Source of the DNA: Treponema sp. | GTDB lineage: Bacteria; Spirochaetota; Spirochaetia; Treponematales; Treponemataceae | Assembly (NCBI GenBank): GCA_004554075.1 | Contig: SFOB01000115.1 | Coordinates: forward strand, 1-8,088 | Length of the DNA: 8,088 nt | Direction of reading: 5' to 3' | Shown: piece by piece, positions 1 to 6,666 of the stretch | Layout of the letters: each line of letters begins with the position of its first letter | How positions within the stretch are numbered: position 1 is the first letter of the stretch | Position numbers and translations under genes: made by a program | The notes under the pieces: model-generated | The model's database searches: none | Seen by the model: only the letters and a program-made list of their open reading frames with translations | What the model was told of the DNA's origin: nothing

Positions 1-714
1 GTTGCTTAATTCATATTTTACAGTCACGTTTGAAGTGATTGTTACGTTTCCTTCTGTTATTGGTGTAGGAGTTGCACCATTTGACATAGAAGCTGCTTTA
101 TAAAGCATATCGTTGCCACGGCCTGCGCTTGTATAATCTTCACGGATTTCAAGAACACCGTTTACCTTACAGCCGCTTGCTCCTGCTAAGAGTGAAGCTG
201 CATCCTGTGCATTTTTAATTGCAAGAGTGCGGGCTTCGCGTAATGCAGTTGCCTTATCAGAAACAAGATATTCAAAAGAAGTAATTCCATTTGCACCTGT
301 ATTGTTTTTTACAGCAGCGTCAATTACTTTGCCGGTAAGGTCTACATTTCTGATAAGAACAGCAATTGTGTTGCGAACAGTATATTCACCAGCATAGGCA
401 TGAGTGTTATCCTGAGTAATCGAATAATCATAGGTTGAAATATCAGATTCAGGAACTCCTGCTTCCTTAATTGCATTGATTGTGTTTGTTGTATTGATTG
501 CATTACGCTCTGCAGTCTGAGGGCAATTCCATCCTGTAGTCTTTACAATAAACTTCATCGAAACCATATCAGGCTTTACCGAAACGCTTCCAGTGCCCGA
601 GACAGTAATTGAGCGGACAGGAGCTTCTTCCTTTGCAGGACGACCTAATACACAGGATGATAAAAGGGCAGAGCCCAATCCGATAATAAGAATAGATTTA
701 ATTGAGTTTTTCAT
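1..714 (-). CDS. SIMPL (DUF541, YggE-like) domain lipoprotein, 3' end cut by window edge
   Basis: The frame is open from an ATG at 714 to base 1, giving 238 residues, and runs off the left edge, so the stop is not seen. The N-terminus is a lipoprotein signal: a short basic start (MKNSIK), a hydrophobic stretch at about residues 8-18 and the lipobox LSSC with the acylated Cys at residue 21. The mature part reads as a SIMPL/DUF541 domain: an early SVSVKPDM strand, a TTxxTxNAI helix, the segment TYDYSITQD, a YTVRNTIAVLIRNV strand, then LREARTLAIKNAQDAASLLA and a closing VTVKYEL strand. The end of that strand is where the domain usually finishes, so probably only a few residues are missing. Family members are envelope proteins; E. 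coli YggE is linked to oxidative stress, but the biochemical role is unsettled. It starts 5 bases after the preceding stop, so it is probably the last or a late gene of the smc operon. An in-frame TAG at 724-726 rules out an upstream start. Confidence 0.87.
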   Translation of the reverse strand, partial: MKNSIKSILIIGLGSALLSSCVLGRPAKEEAPVRSITVSGTGSVSVKPDMVSMKFIVKTTGWNCPQTAERNAINTTNTINAIKEAGVPESDISTYDYSITQDNTHAYAGEYTVRNTIAVLIRNVDLTGKVIDAAVKNNTGANGITSFEYLVSDKATALREARTLAIKNAQDAASLLAGASGCKVNGVLEIREDYTSAGRGNDMLYKAASMSNGATPTPITEGNVTITSNVTVKYELSN

Positions 715-719
715 AGAAT

Positions 720-1256
720 CTATCTAACCTCCAAATAGAATCTTTTTAAATATATGATACGCTTATTTGCACTGTCCCAAAGTTTGCTTGCAGGATAGTT
801 TTTTGTAAGCGTAGTATATGCATCAATTGCGCCCTTAATGTCGCGTATCTCAGATTTAGCTTCGAGAATCTGGCCTTTAAGATAGAGGGCTTCGTCACCC
901 TTATCTGTTGAATATTCAAAGAAGAGATTAAGTTTGTTCAGAGCTGCAGAATATTCTTTTTCATTATACAGCAGCTGAGTTTCCTGTAAAAGTGTAGCAG
1001 GATCTGAAGCTTTTGTAGAACTTGTATTTGTCTTACCGGTATCTGATTCTACTGGCTCAGAAGCTATTGTTGTTGCAGTTGTTTTTTCAGTTTCTGTTTT
1101 CTTTTCGGAATCAGATTTTTTTACAGGCTCAGAAGTTTTTTTAGTTACAACCGAATCTGCCCCTTTTGAGCTTTCTTTTGCTTTTACTGCAGCTGCTTCT
1201 TTTTTGAATAGGAAGCTTATATTCCGGTGCTTCAACATGTGTTTTATTTGAACCAT
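720..1256 (-). CDS. Tetratricopeptide-like C-terminal part of a frame-split lipoprotein
   Basis: This open frame encodes the C-terminal half of the lipoprotein that begins at 2121, offset by one base. The authentic part probably begins at the KEAAAV residues (about base 1199) and runs 159 residues to the TAG at 720. Residues 1-19 of the open frame (MVQIKHMLKHRN...) look like out-of-frame noise, and the ATG at 1256 has no Shine-Dalgarno in front of it. After a Lys/Ser/Thr-rich linker (about residues 20-85) comes a helical region: LLQETQLLYNEKEYSAALNK, then DEALYLKGQI and IKGAIDAYTTLTKNYPASK. This has the spacing and the A, Y and P positions of two or three tetratricopeptide repeats, as in BamD/CpoB-type envelope proteins. 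It ends RIIYLKRFYLEVR. Such repeats bind partner proteins; the partner is unknown. If the A6 run at 1200-1205 were A5, the two frames would join into one 466-residue protein. As sequenced, this part would be made only by slippage or internal initiation. Confidence 0.6.
   Translation of the reverse strand: MVQIKHMLKHRNISFLFKKEAAAVKAKESSKGADSVVTKKTSEPVKKSDSEKKTETEKTTATTIASEPVESDTGKTNTSSTKASDPATLLQETQLLYNEKEYSAALNKLNLFFEYSTDKGDEALYLKGQILEAKSEIRDIKGAIDAYTTLTKNYPASKLWDSANKRIIYLKRFYLEVR
727..732 (-). promoter_or_regulatory. Shine-Dalgarno site of the SIMPL lipoprotein gene
   Basis: The minus strand reads GGAGGT here, a near-perfect Shine-Dalgarno core, inside the last codons of the upstream gene. 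The spacer to the ATG is 12 bases, longer than ideal, but no closer start codon lies in frame and a stop lies immediately upstream in frame. The placement suggests translation follows on from the preceding gene. Confidence 0.6.
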
Positions 1257-2121
1257 TTTCTGCTGTAATGATTACTTCAATATAATCATCCAGATACTGT
1301 CCTGTAAGAGGATCGTTTCTGTAGAAGTGAATGATTTTTGTTCCAGCAGCACGTGCCTGCAAAGAGAACTTTGTATCTTTTGTTCCAAGCTTGCGGCCAA
1401 AGTATGCAATATCCTTTGAGTTATCTGTAAGCCCCATGTAGATCCAGCCGGTTCCAGGATAAGTTACATCAAGATATTCAAACTTCTTAAGAGTTACAGA
1501 ACGAGATGGTGTAATATCTTTTTCAATGTCAGAAAGATTTACATCAGAATCATCATCATCTGTAATATCAATTCCACCTGAAATACCGTCAGAATCCTGA
1601 TTAGAAGCAATAACTACGTCATTTGTTGTTATGTCATCTGCAGCGTTTACATTGTCTGCATCATCAGCATCAGGAGTTGCAGCTTCAGTTACACTGCCTT
1701 CAGCTTCTGTCTGATTTTCAGATTCATTTTCTTCATTGCTGTTTACAATTGTGATTTCCGGTGGATCTTCCTTTTCTACTTCTTCAGGAGCAGGTTCGCT
1801 TTCAGACGCTTCTGTTTCTTCAATCGGCTCAAGAGTAATTACTTCTGTTTCTTCAATTGTTTCAGGTTCAGGGAAATCTTCTGAAGTAAGAGGCACTTCA
1901 TTGTCAGTATCTTCTAAAGATTCGCTTGTATCAGCTTCTTCAGAAGAATTTTCTTCGTCACCAGTCTGATTATTTACAACTGAAGACTCTTCTTCTTTTG
2001 TTTCTGAAGTGTCTGCCTGTGGAGCTTCAATTTGTGAGTCATTTTCTGGAGCCTGTTTTGTTGCACAAGAAGTGAAGCAGAGCAAGATTGCACATGAACC
2101 TGCTATAAGTATTTTTTTCAT
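1141..2121 (-). CDS. Acidic lipoprotein, N-terminal part of a frame-split gene
   Basis: The ATG at 2121 is preceded by AGGAG with a 7-base spacer and overlaps the upstream stop (ATGA). The signal peptide is MKKILIAGSCAILLCFTSC, with Cys19 in a relaxed, spirochaete-like lipobox (FTSC), so an acylated envelope protein is predicted. Residues 25-200 are a low-complexity, strongly acidic Glu/Ser/Thr/Asp linker, probably disordered. Residues 205-290 form a folded-looking segment with aromatic strands: FEYLDVTYPGTGWIYMGL, FGRKLG, FSLQARAAGTKIIHFYRND and YIEVIITAENG. This resembles beta-rich domains I associate with treponemal lipoproteins; no function can be assigned. After Lys307 the frame becomes Cys/Arg/Lys noise (RSSCSKSKRK...) and stops at 1141, while the neighbouring frame continues sensibly into tetratricopeptide-like repeats. 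The true product is therefore probably one fused protein of about 466 residues, unless the gene is broken. Confidence 0.75.
   Translation of the reverse strand: MKKILIAGSCAILLCFTSCATKQAPENDSQIEAPQADTSETKEEESSVVNNQTGDEENSSEEADTSESLEDTDNEVPLTSEDFPEPETIEETEVITLEPIEETEASESEPAPEEVEKEDPPEITIVNSNEENESENQTEAEGSVTEAATPDADDADNVNAADDITTNDVVIASNQDSDGISGGIDITDDDDSDVNLSDIEKDITPSRSVTLKKFEYLDVTYPGTGWIYMGLTDNSKDIAYFGRKLGTKDTKFSLQARAAGTKIIHFYRNDPLTGQYLDDYIEVIITAENGSNKTHVEAPEYKLPIQKRSSCSKSKRKLKRGRFGCN
1200..1205 (-). other. A6 homopolymer at the frame break of the lipoprotein gene
   Basis: The coding strand reads C, then six A, then GAAGC. In the upstream frame the codons are CAA AAA AGA; in the downstream frame they are AAA AAA GAA. 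Removing a single A gives CAA AAA GAA and joins both frames without loss. The change needed is +1 (skipping one base), so the run is not in phase for a classic -1 slippery heptamer. A miscounted homopolymer, a true mutation, transcriptional slippage or phase variation could each explain it. Confidence 0.7.
1809..1857 (-). repeat. Short direct repeat in the acidic linker of the lipoprotein
   Basis: A 16-base perfect repeat (plus strand CTTCTGTTTCTTCAAT) occurs at 1809-1824 and 1842-1857, offset by 33 bases. It encodes an 11-residue periodic unit containing IEETE at residues 89-93 and 100-104. It is probably a local duplication within a low-complexity acidic tract rather than a mobile or regulatory repeat. 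Confidence 0.55.
2118..2121 (-). other. ATGA stop-start overlap between the membrane protein and lipoprotein genes
   Basis: The ATG of the lipoprotein (2121-2119) shares two bases with the TGA of the 131-residue membrane protein (2120-2118). This arrangement is typical of translational coupling and supports co-expression of the two genes. The coding strand then carries A7 right after the ATG, a second possible slippage site. Confidence 0.8.
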
Positions 2122-2513
2122 GGAGCGGCTCCTGTTATTTCGTTTATTAAATTATCATTTGCTTTTGAAAGCGAATCAATTTCTTTTTGAGAAGGGATTG
2201 TAAACCATTCCTCTGATTCTTCCTGACTCCATTTATCTTTTGGTGCACGGGAAGCAGTATATTCTTTAGGAAGTTCCGGACCATCAGGAATTGCAAGAGG
2301 TTCTGTAAGTTCAAGAACAGTACCTGGAATAATTTCTGCTTCCTTTTTCTTTCCGGTTAAGGCAATCAAAAGAATAATACATAAAAAGAGAAGTGCTACC
2401 AGACCCACAATGATATACGAAAGCATTTTGTTTTCTTCGTAGAACCCGCGGGCTTTTTCAACGAGTGGAGAGAGCTTTTCTTTTATGTTTTCCCAAATCC
2501 CTTTGAAATCCAT
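2118..2513 (-). CDS. Small single-pass membrane protein of unknown function
   Basis: The product is 131 residues from an ATG at 2513 with AAGG 8 bases upstream. I do not recognise a named family. An amphipathic N-terminus of about 30 residues (MDFKGIWENIKEKLSPLVEK...) leads into one clear transmembrane segment at residues 31-53 (LSYIIVGLVALLFLCIILLIAL), followed by a basic stop-transfer stretch (GKKK). The C-terminal 75 residues are polar and Pro-rich, with the tract IIPGTVLELTEPLAIPDGPE and a Trp-containing acidic motif (KWSQEESEEWFTIP), then a short helix rich in Asn, Ser and Leu. There is no cleavable signal peptide or enzyme motif. The gene starts 31 bases after the smc stop and overlaps the next lipoprotein gene by 4 bases. 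That makes an envelope partner of the lipoprotein plausible, but this is inferred from context only. Confidence 0.75.
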   Translation of the reverse strand: MDFKGIWENIKEKLSPLVEKARGFYEENKMLSYIIVGLVALLFLCIILLIALTGKKKEAEIIPGTVLELTEPLAIPDGPELPKEYTASRAPKDKWSQEESEEWFTIPSQKEIDSLSKANDNLINEITGAAP

Positions 2514-2544
2514 ATATTAAACCTTAAAACTACCCTTCGCTAGT

Positions 2545-5436
2545 CTAAGACTTATCCCTTTTTGGAGGACGAGGTGGAAGTACAACACCTTCTTCATCAG
2601 GAACATCTTCATCAACAAAGTTATCCTGATTATGATCCACAACTGCTCCCCGCTTAATATCTTCATCAAGACGGAGGGCAATAATCTTACTTACACCAGA
2701 CTCTTCCATTGTGATACCAAGCATTGTAGAAGCACCCATTACAGTTTTCTTGTTATGGGTAATTACAATGTACTGACTGACACTTGCAAAACTTTCAAGC
2801 GCAGTTACAAAAGAAGAAACGTTCTTATCATCGAGTGCGGCGTCAATCTCATCGAGAAGACAGAATGGACTAGGGCGAACCTGATAAGTTGCAAAGAGGA
2901 GGGCAACCGCAGTCATTGTCTTTTCACCACCGGAAAGGAGGGCAATATTTTCCAGTTTCTTTCCAGGCGGCTGAGCGTAAATATCAATACCTGAAGACAG
3001 GATATTTGCAGGATCTGCAAGCTTGAGTTCGGCACGTCCACCGTTGAAAAGACGGCGGAACATGTTGTGGAAGTTCTTCTTAATCTGATTGTATGTTTCA
3101 AGGAACATCTCGGCAGACTTAGATTTAATTTCTTCACTAACGCGAACAAGGTTTTCAAGAGACTTCTGAGTATCTTCGTAGTTTGTGCGCTGGCGTTCGT
3201 AGCGTTCCTTTACTTCGTTGAACTCTTCCGGAGCCATAAGGTTTACAGAACCAAGAGACTGGAAAGCCTTTTTAGCATCTGCAAGTTTTTCACGAAGGTC
3301 TGCGGCAGGAGTTGTAATTTTATACATGCGCTCCTCAAATTCCATAAGGTCTCGTGAATACTGATCCTGGAAGTTCTGCTTAACGTTACGGATATCGTTA
3401 TCTGCAGAGTTGAGGGAAAGAGAAAGACGCTCGTACTGCTCCTGATATTTATTCTGTTCTTCGCGCTTTTTGTCGAGGGTATCGCTCTTGCCTGAAACGC
3501 TCTTGTTAGCCTTGGCTATCTCTTCGTCCAGCTGGTTCATTTCGTCGGCAAGCTTTTTACCGCGGTATTCAATTTCTGCAAGTTCATCCTGGTAGGTTTG
3601 AATCTGCTCATTGATTTCTTCAGCGCGTTTATTTTCTGCAAAGAGTTCGTCCTCTGTTTCACCCAGGGTAGCCTGTTCACTTGCAAGCTGGCGGTTCAAA
3701 ACACCAATCTGATTCTGGCTTGCAGTAATCTGCTCCTGCATCTGAATTTCATTAAGCTTGAGCTTCTGCAGGGTATCGCGGTATTCGTTGATTTTTGCAG
3801 TAAGCTCGCTGTTTTGAGAATTAAGCTCTTTAATCTGATTATTGATGTCATCAACTTTAGCACGGTTCTGATTGATTTTTTCATCAATGCCGCGCTTCTT
3901 TGTCATGATACCTTCTGGAGAAAGGAACTCTGTAATAAAGGCAGGAGATGCATCCTGATATTTTTTGAGGCTTGCTTCAAGGGCAGCCATCTGGCGGCCG
4001 GCTTCTTCAAAGGCTTCAACTGATTCAGCAATTGTTTTAGCGGCTTCATCTGCATTAAGTTTTTTTGCAGCCTGGTCAGAGAAAATATTTTTACGACCTT
4101 CAAGATAAATCTTAAGCTTTGCAAAGTTCTGTTCAAGTTCTTCTTTTGCAATACGAAGTGCACCTTCGGAAAATCCTGCATCCTTGAGCTTTGCATCCAG
4201 CATGGAAACAATGTCTTCTGTAATTGCAGCAAGCTCTTTCTGAAGTTCAGCGCGTTCTTCTTCAAGTTCACCAATCTGCTGGCGCAGCGTTTCTGCCTTG
4301 CGGTCATTGTCTGTAATCTGGCTGCTTGAAGTTTCAATATTTTTATTAAAAGATTCAATGTTTGCTTTAATATCATTAAGCTGCTTATTCTTCTCGTGAA
4401 GAACAGCATTGTTTTCGTCGATTTCTTCCTGAACTGTATCAATGCGTTCCTGAATTGCTGCACGGCGTCCTTCGAGGGCATTGAGTTTTTCCTTCATCAA
4501 AAGGGCCTGCTGGTTCTGCTGTTTGATAAGTTCAAGCTTACCGTTTTTCTCCTGACCGATTGCAAGAAGATTTGCCTGCTTTGTATAAAGCTCATCCTGC
4601 ATGGCCTTAACCTTGTCCATGTTTTCAGAAATCGTATTATTGATTTCTTCGATTTCAAGACGAACCTTGTCTCTCTTTTCCTGAACTTTCTTAAGTTCTT
4701 CTTCGTGGCGGGCTTTGTCTGTTACAAAGTTCTTAAGGCGAAGGAGGGTAAGATCCAGTTCGCAGCTGTAGATTTCTTCCTTGAACTGGCGGTATTTAAT
4801 TGTTTTTTCAGACTGAACTTTAAGAGTGTCATACTGGCGTTTAATTTCGCCCATGGCAATTTCAATCTGAGTCATGTTCTGGCGGGTTCTTTCAAGCTCG
4901 CGTTCTGCTTCTGCAACCTCTGCTTTTGAACGGCTGATACCTGCAGCTTCCTCAAAAAGGTAGCGGCGGTCTTCCGGCTTGCTGGAAAGAATCTGATCGA
5001 TTTTTCCCTGCTCCATAACAGAGTAGGCTGCCTTACCAACACCAGTGTCCATAAAGAGACGGCGGATTTCTGTAGGTCCTGCCGGTCTTTTATTGATAAA
5101 ATATTCCTGATCACCCGAACGGTAAAGTCGGCGGGTAATGGCAATTTCTTCTTCATCGAGAGGGAGAAGTCCCTTGTCGTTAGCGATAGTGAGAGTTACC
5201 TCTGCAGTGTTGAGGGCCGGACGACGTTCAGTACCGTTAAAAATAACGTCTTCCATTTTTTCTGCACGGAGATTTTTAGAATTGCGTTCAGCAAGTACCC
5301 ATTTGATTGCATCTACAACATTAGACTTTCCACAACCGTTAGGTCCGAGCAGGGCAGTAATACCCTCTGCAAAATCAATATGAGTTTTATCCGCAAAAGA
5401 TTTAAATCCATGTATATCAAGACTTTTTAAAAACAC
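2545..5436 (-). CDS. smc: Chromosome segregation/condensation ATPase SMC (short, spirochaete type)
   Basis: SMC organises and separates chromosomes by ATP-driven DNA handling, usually as a dimer with ScpA and ScpB (neither is in this window). The head is complete: MFLKSLDIHGFKSFADKT at the N-terminus, Walker A GPNGCGKS at residues 31-38, Arg57 in the arginine-finger region, the Q-loop region YSVMEQGKIDQIL at 138-150, the ABC signature LSGGEKT at 834-840, Walker B FCLLDEIDAALDD at 858-870 and the ITH switch at 892-894. Residues about 170-410 and 515-775 are long heptad-rich coiled-coil arms. The roughly 100 residues between them do not resemble the usual SMC hinge and there is no CXXC zinc hook. 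At 963 residues it is shorter than typical bacterial SMC (near 1,180). An acidic tail ends in PPRPPKRDKS. The GTG at 5436 is preferred because GGAG lies 6 bases upstream and family members begin MFLKSL; a TTG at 5448 would overlap that site. Confidence 0.95.
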   Translation of the reverse strand: MFLKSLDIHGFKSFADKTHIDFAEGITALLGPNGCGKSNVVDAIKWVLAERNSKNLRAEKMEDVIFNGTERRPALNTAEVTLTIANDKGLLPLDEEEIAITRRLYRSGDQEYFINKRPAGPTEIRRLFMDTGVGKAAYSVMEQGKIDQILSSKPEDRRYLFEEAAGISRSKAEVAEAERELERTRQNMTQIEIAMGEIKRQYDTLKVQSEKTIKYRQFKEEIYSCELDLTLLRLKNFVTDKARHEEELKKVQEKRDKVRLEIEEINNTISENMDKVKAMQDELYTKQANLLAIGQEKNGKLELIKQQNQQALLMKEKLNALEGRRAAIQERIDTVQEEIDENNAVLHEKNKQLNDIKANIESFNKNIETSSSQITDNDRKAETLRQQIGELEEERAELQKELAAITEDIVSMLDAKLKDAGFSEGALRIAKEELEQNFAKLKIYLEGRKNIFSDQAAKKLNADEAAKTIAESVEAFEEAGRQMAALEASLKKYQDASPAFITEFLSPEGIMTKKRGIDEKINQNRAKVDDINNQIKELNSQNSELTAKINEYRDTLQKLKLNEIQMQEQITASQNQIGVLNRQLASEQATLGETEDELFAENKRAEEINEQIQTYQDELAEIEYRGKKLADEMNQLDEEIAKANKSVSGKSDTLDKKREEQNKYQEQYERLSLSLNSADNDIRNVKQNFQDQYSRDLMEFEERMYKITTPAADLREKLADAKKAFQSLGSVNLMAPEEFNEVKERYERQRTNYEDTQKSLENLVRVSEEIKSKSAEMFLETYNQIKKNFHNMFRRLFNGGRAELKLADPANILSSGIDIYAQPPGKKLENIALLSGGEKTMTAVALLFATYQVRPSPFCLLDEIDAALDDKNVSSFVTALESFASVSQYIVITHNKKTVMGASTMLGITMEESGVSKIIALRLDEDIKRGAVVDHNQDNFVDEDVPDEEGVVLPPRPPKRDKS

Positions 5437-5442
5437 ATTCGT

Positions 5443-5446
5443 CTCC
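5443..5446 (-). promoter_or_regulatory. Shine-Dalgarno site that sets the smc GTG start
   Basis: The minus strand reads TTTGGAGACGAATGTG here. GGAG stands 6 bases before the GTG at 5436. The in-frame TTG at 5448 lies directly against this GGAG, so it cannot use it and has no good site of its own. The start is therefore moved 4 codons downstream. Confidence 0.7.
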
Positions 5447-5462
5447 AAATTATAGTCTTATA

Positions 5463-5491
5463 ATTATACCGAATTTTGCATTTCATTTAAA
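5463..5491 (-). promoter_or_regulatory. Predicted sigma-70-type promoter for the smc operon
   Basis: On the minus strand a TTTAAA (-35, 5486-5491, 4 of 6 consensus matches) is separated by 17 bases from a perfect TATAAT (-10, 5463-5468). The expected transcript start is about 20-25 bases before the smc GTG. The -10 box is part of a 10-base palindrome, TATAATTATA. This lies in the 80-base non-coding gap 5449-5528, the largest in the window. A second TATAAT closer to the gene lacks a convincing -35 partner. AT-rich gaps give such matches by chance, so confidence is moderate. Confidence 0.5.
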
Positions 5492-5528
5492 GAGAATTTT
5501 ATATAGTAGATTTATAATTGTTTTATGA

Positions 5529-6662
5529 CTAAAGAATGGTTTTCAGAGTCTGATTTACTGTTTCTTCCCAGTTAAAGTCTTTAGCCCAGACAATACCGTC
5601 TGTAATCATATTGTCGCGGAGTTCTTTGTCTTCTGTGACTTTCTGCATGTTGAGGGCAAGCTGGTCTATGGCATCTGGCTTGTCGGGATCGAAATAAAGT
5701 GGGGCAGTGCCGCCGATTTCTTTAAGGGCGCCCTTGTCACTGCATAAAACAGGGATTCCGCAGGCCATTGCTTCGAGAATTGGTAAACCGACTCCTTCGT
5801 TTACTGAAGGAAAGAGGCAGGCTACAGCTCCACCATAGAGACGGGCAAAGTTTTCGTGAGGGAAAAAGCCAGTAAGGAAAATGTCGCTTGCGTACTGAGA
5901 ATCAAAAGCTGCCTTATGGATTTCTTCTGCGTATGGACCATCATTACCAGCTAAAACAAGGCGGTGTGGAGCACCGGTATTTTTCTTAAAAAGTTCAAAG
6001 GCTTTGATGAGTTCTATATGCTTTTTTTCCGGGCTTGAAAGTGTAGAGCCATAAACAAAATAAGGCCTTTTTATAGCAAAAGGTTTGATGTCTACAATTT
6101 CATCTTCAAAAATGTCAGCCATAGGGAAGAAAAGTTTATGATCAATTCCATTGTGGATTACTGTGATTTTCTCTGCTGATACTCCAAGTTTTACTAAATC
6201 ATCTTTAATAAAATTAGAAGCTGCAATCAGTTTATGAGCGTGAATAATACCTTTCTTAATCTGACGGCGGGATTTTCTGTCCATTTCTGAAATATCAGAA
6301 GACATAATGCTGTTGATTACTGCAAGACCAGTATGGCCTTTGAATTTTCCTGGCAGCATTTTGTTTGCACTTGGATAAATAACAGCATCGTAGCCGTGTT
6401 TTTTGATAAAGCGGTTTGCGTGATATTTATACCAGCGGCGAAGTGCCTTTGGAGTTTCAAGCAGCTTTATTGCAGAATAAGGAATGTCTGTTCCTGATGT
6501 GTAAGTGTAGCGGTCTTCTTCGGTACCGAAAAGTTCAATTTCAAAATCTGCATCTTTTGGAAGGTTGGAAATAAAATATAGAATGTATGAGCCAAAACCC
6601 GATTTTCCGTGGTCTCCGCCAAGGGTATCTATTGCAATTTTGTTTTTTTTATTTACTGACAT
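5529..6662 (-). CDS. GT4-type (GT-B fold) glycosyltransferase
   Basis: This is a 377-residue retaining glycosyltransferase of the GT-B class that would transfer a sugar from a nucleotide-sugar donor to an unknown acceptor such as a glycolipid, polysaccharide or glycoprotein. The N-terminal domain has a Gly-rich donor/acceptor loop (GGDHGKSGFGSY, residues 15-26) and the C-terminal domain starts near YFVYGSTLSSPEKKH (201-215). Typical family landmarks follow: HNGID (170-174), LVLAGNDG (235-242), a TGFFPHENFARLYGGA segment (264-279), and the EX7E motif in NEGVGLPILEAMACG, with Glu289 and Glu297 as the donor-binding/catalytic pair. No signal peptide or membrane segment is seen, so it is probably cytoplasmic or peripheral at the inner membrane. 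The ATG at 6662 has AGGA 8 bases upstream and lies 4 bases after the helicase stop, so it is co-transcribed. Donor and acceptor cannot be told from sequence. Confidence 0.9.
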   Translation of the reverse strand: MSVNKKNKIAIDTLGGDHGKSGFGSYILYFISNLPKDADFEIELFGTEEDRYTYTSGTDIPYSAIKLLETPKALRRWYKYHANRFIKKHGYDAVIYPSANKMLPGKFKGHTGLAVINSIMSSDISEMDRKSRRQIKKGIIHAHKLIAASNFIKDDLVKLGVSAEKITVIHNGIDHKLFFPMADIFEDEIVDIKPFAIKRPYFVYGSTLSSPEKKHIELIKAFELFKKNTGAPHRLVLAGNDGPYAEEIHKAAFDSQYASDIFLTGFFPHENFARLYGGAVACLFPSVNEGVGLPILEAMACGIPVLCSDKGALKEIGGTAPLYFDPDKPDAIDQLALNMQKVTEDKELRDNMITDGIVWAKDFNWEETVNQTLKTIL

Positions 6663-6666
6663 TTTT

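Noticed and set aside
1200..1206. Programmed -1 frameshift at AAAAAAG
   Set aside because: The heptamer resembles the dnaX slippery site, but its phase is wrong and joining the frames needs +1, so a classic -1 signal does not explain the break.
1736..1969. Plus-strand Ser-rich 77-residue frame
   Set aside because: It is the complement of the Glu/Ser/Thr acidic linker; low complexity and no start signals.
3880..4240. Rad50/SbcC-type identity for the SMC-like gene
   Set aside because: There is no CXXC zinc hook between the arms, and both head halves carry SMC-type motifs (GFKSF, LSGGEKT, LLDEIDAALDD).
3903..4481. Minus-strand 192-residue frame within smc
   Set aside because: It is a shifted frame of the coiled-coil region; the smc frame is continuous across it and matches the family at both ends.
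3598..4929. Plus-strand open frames of 141 and 177 residues opposite smc
   Set aside because: Their Leu/Phe/Cys-rich translations are what the complement of Glu/Lys/Gln coiled-coil codons gives; no independent support.
5449..5528. Rho-independent terminator after the glycosyltransferase gene
   Set aside because: The gap is AT-rich with small repeats such as AATTATAA, but I find no GC-containing stem followed by a U-run.
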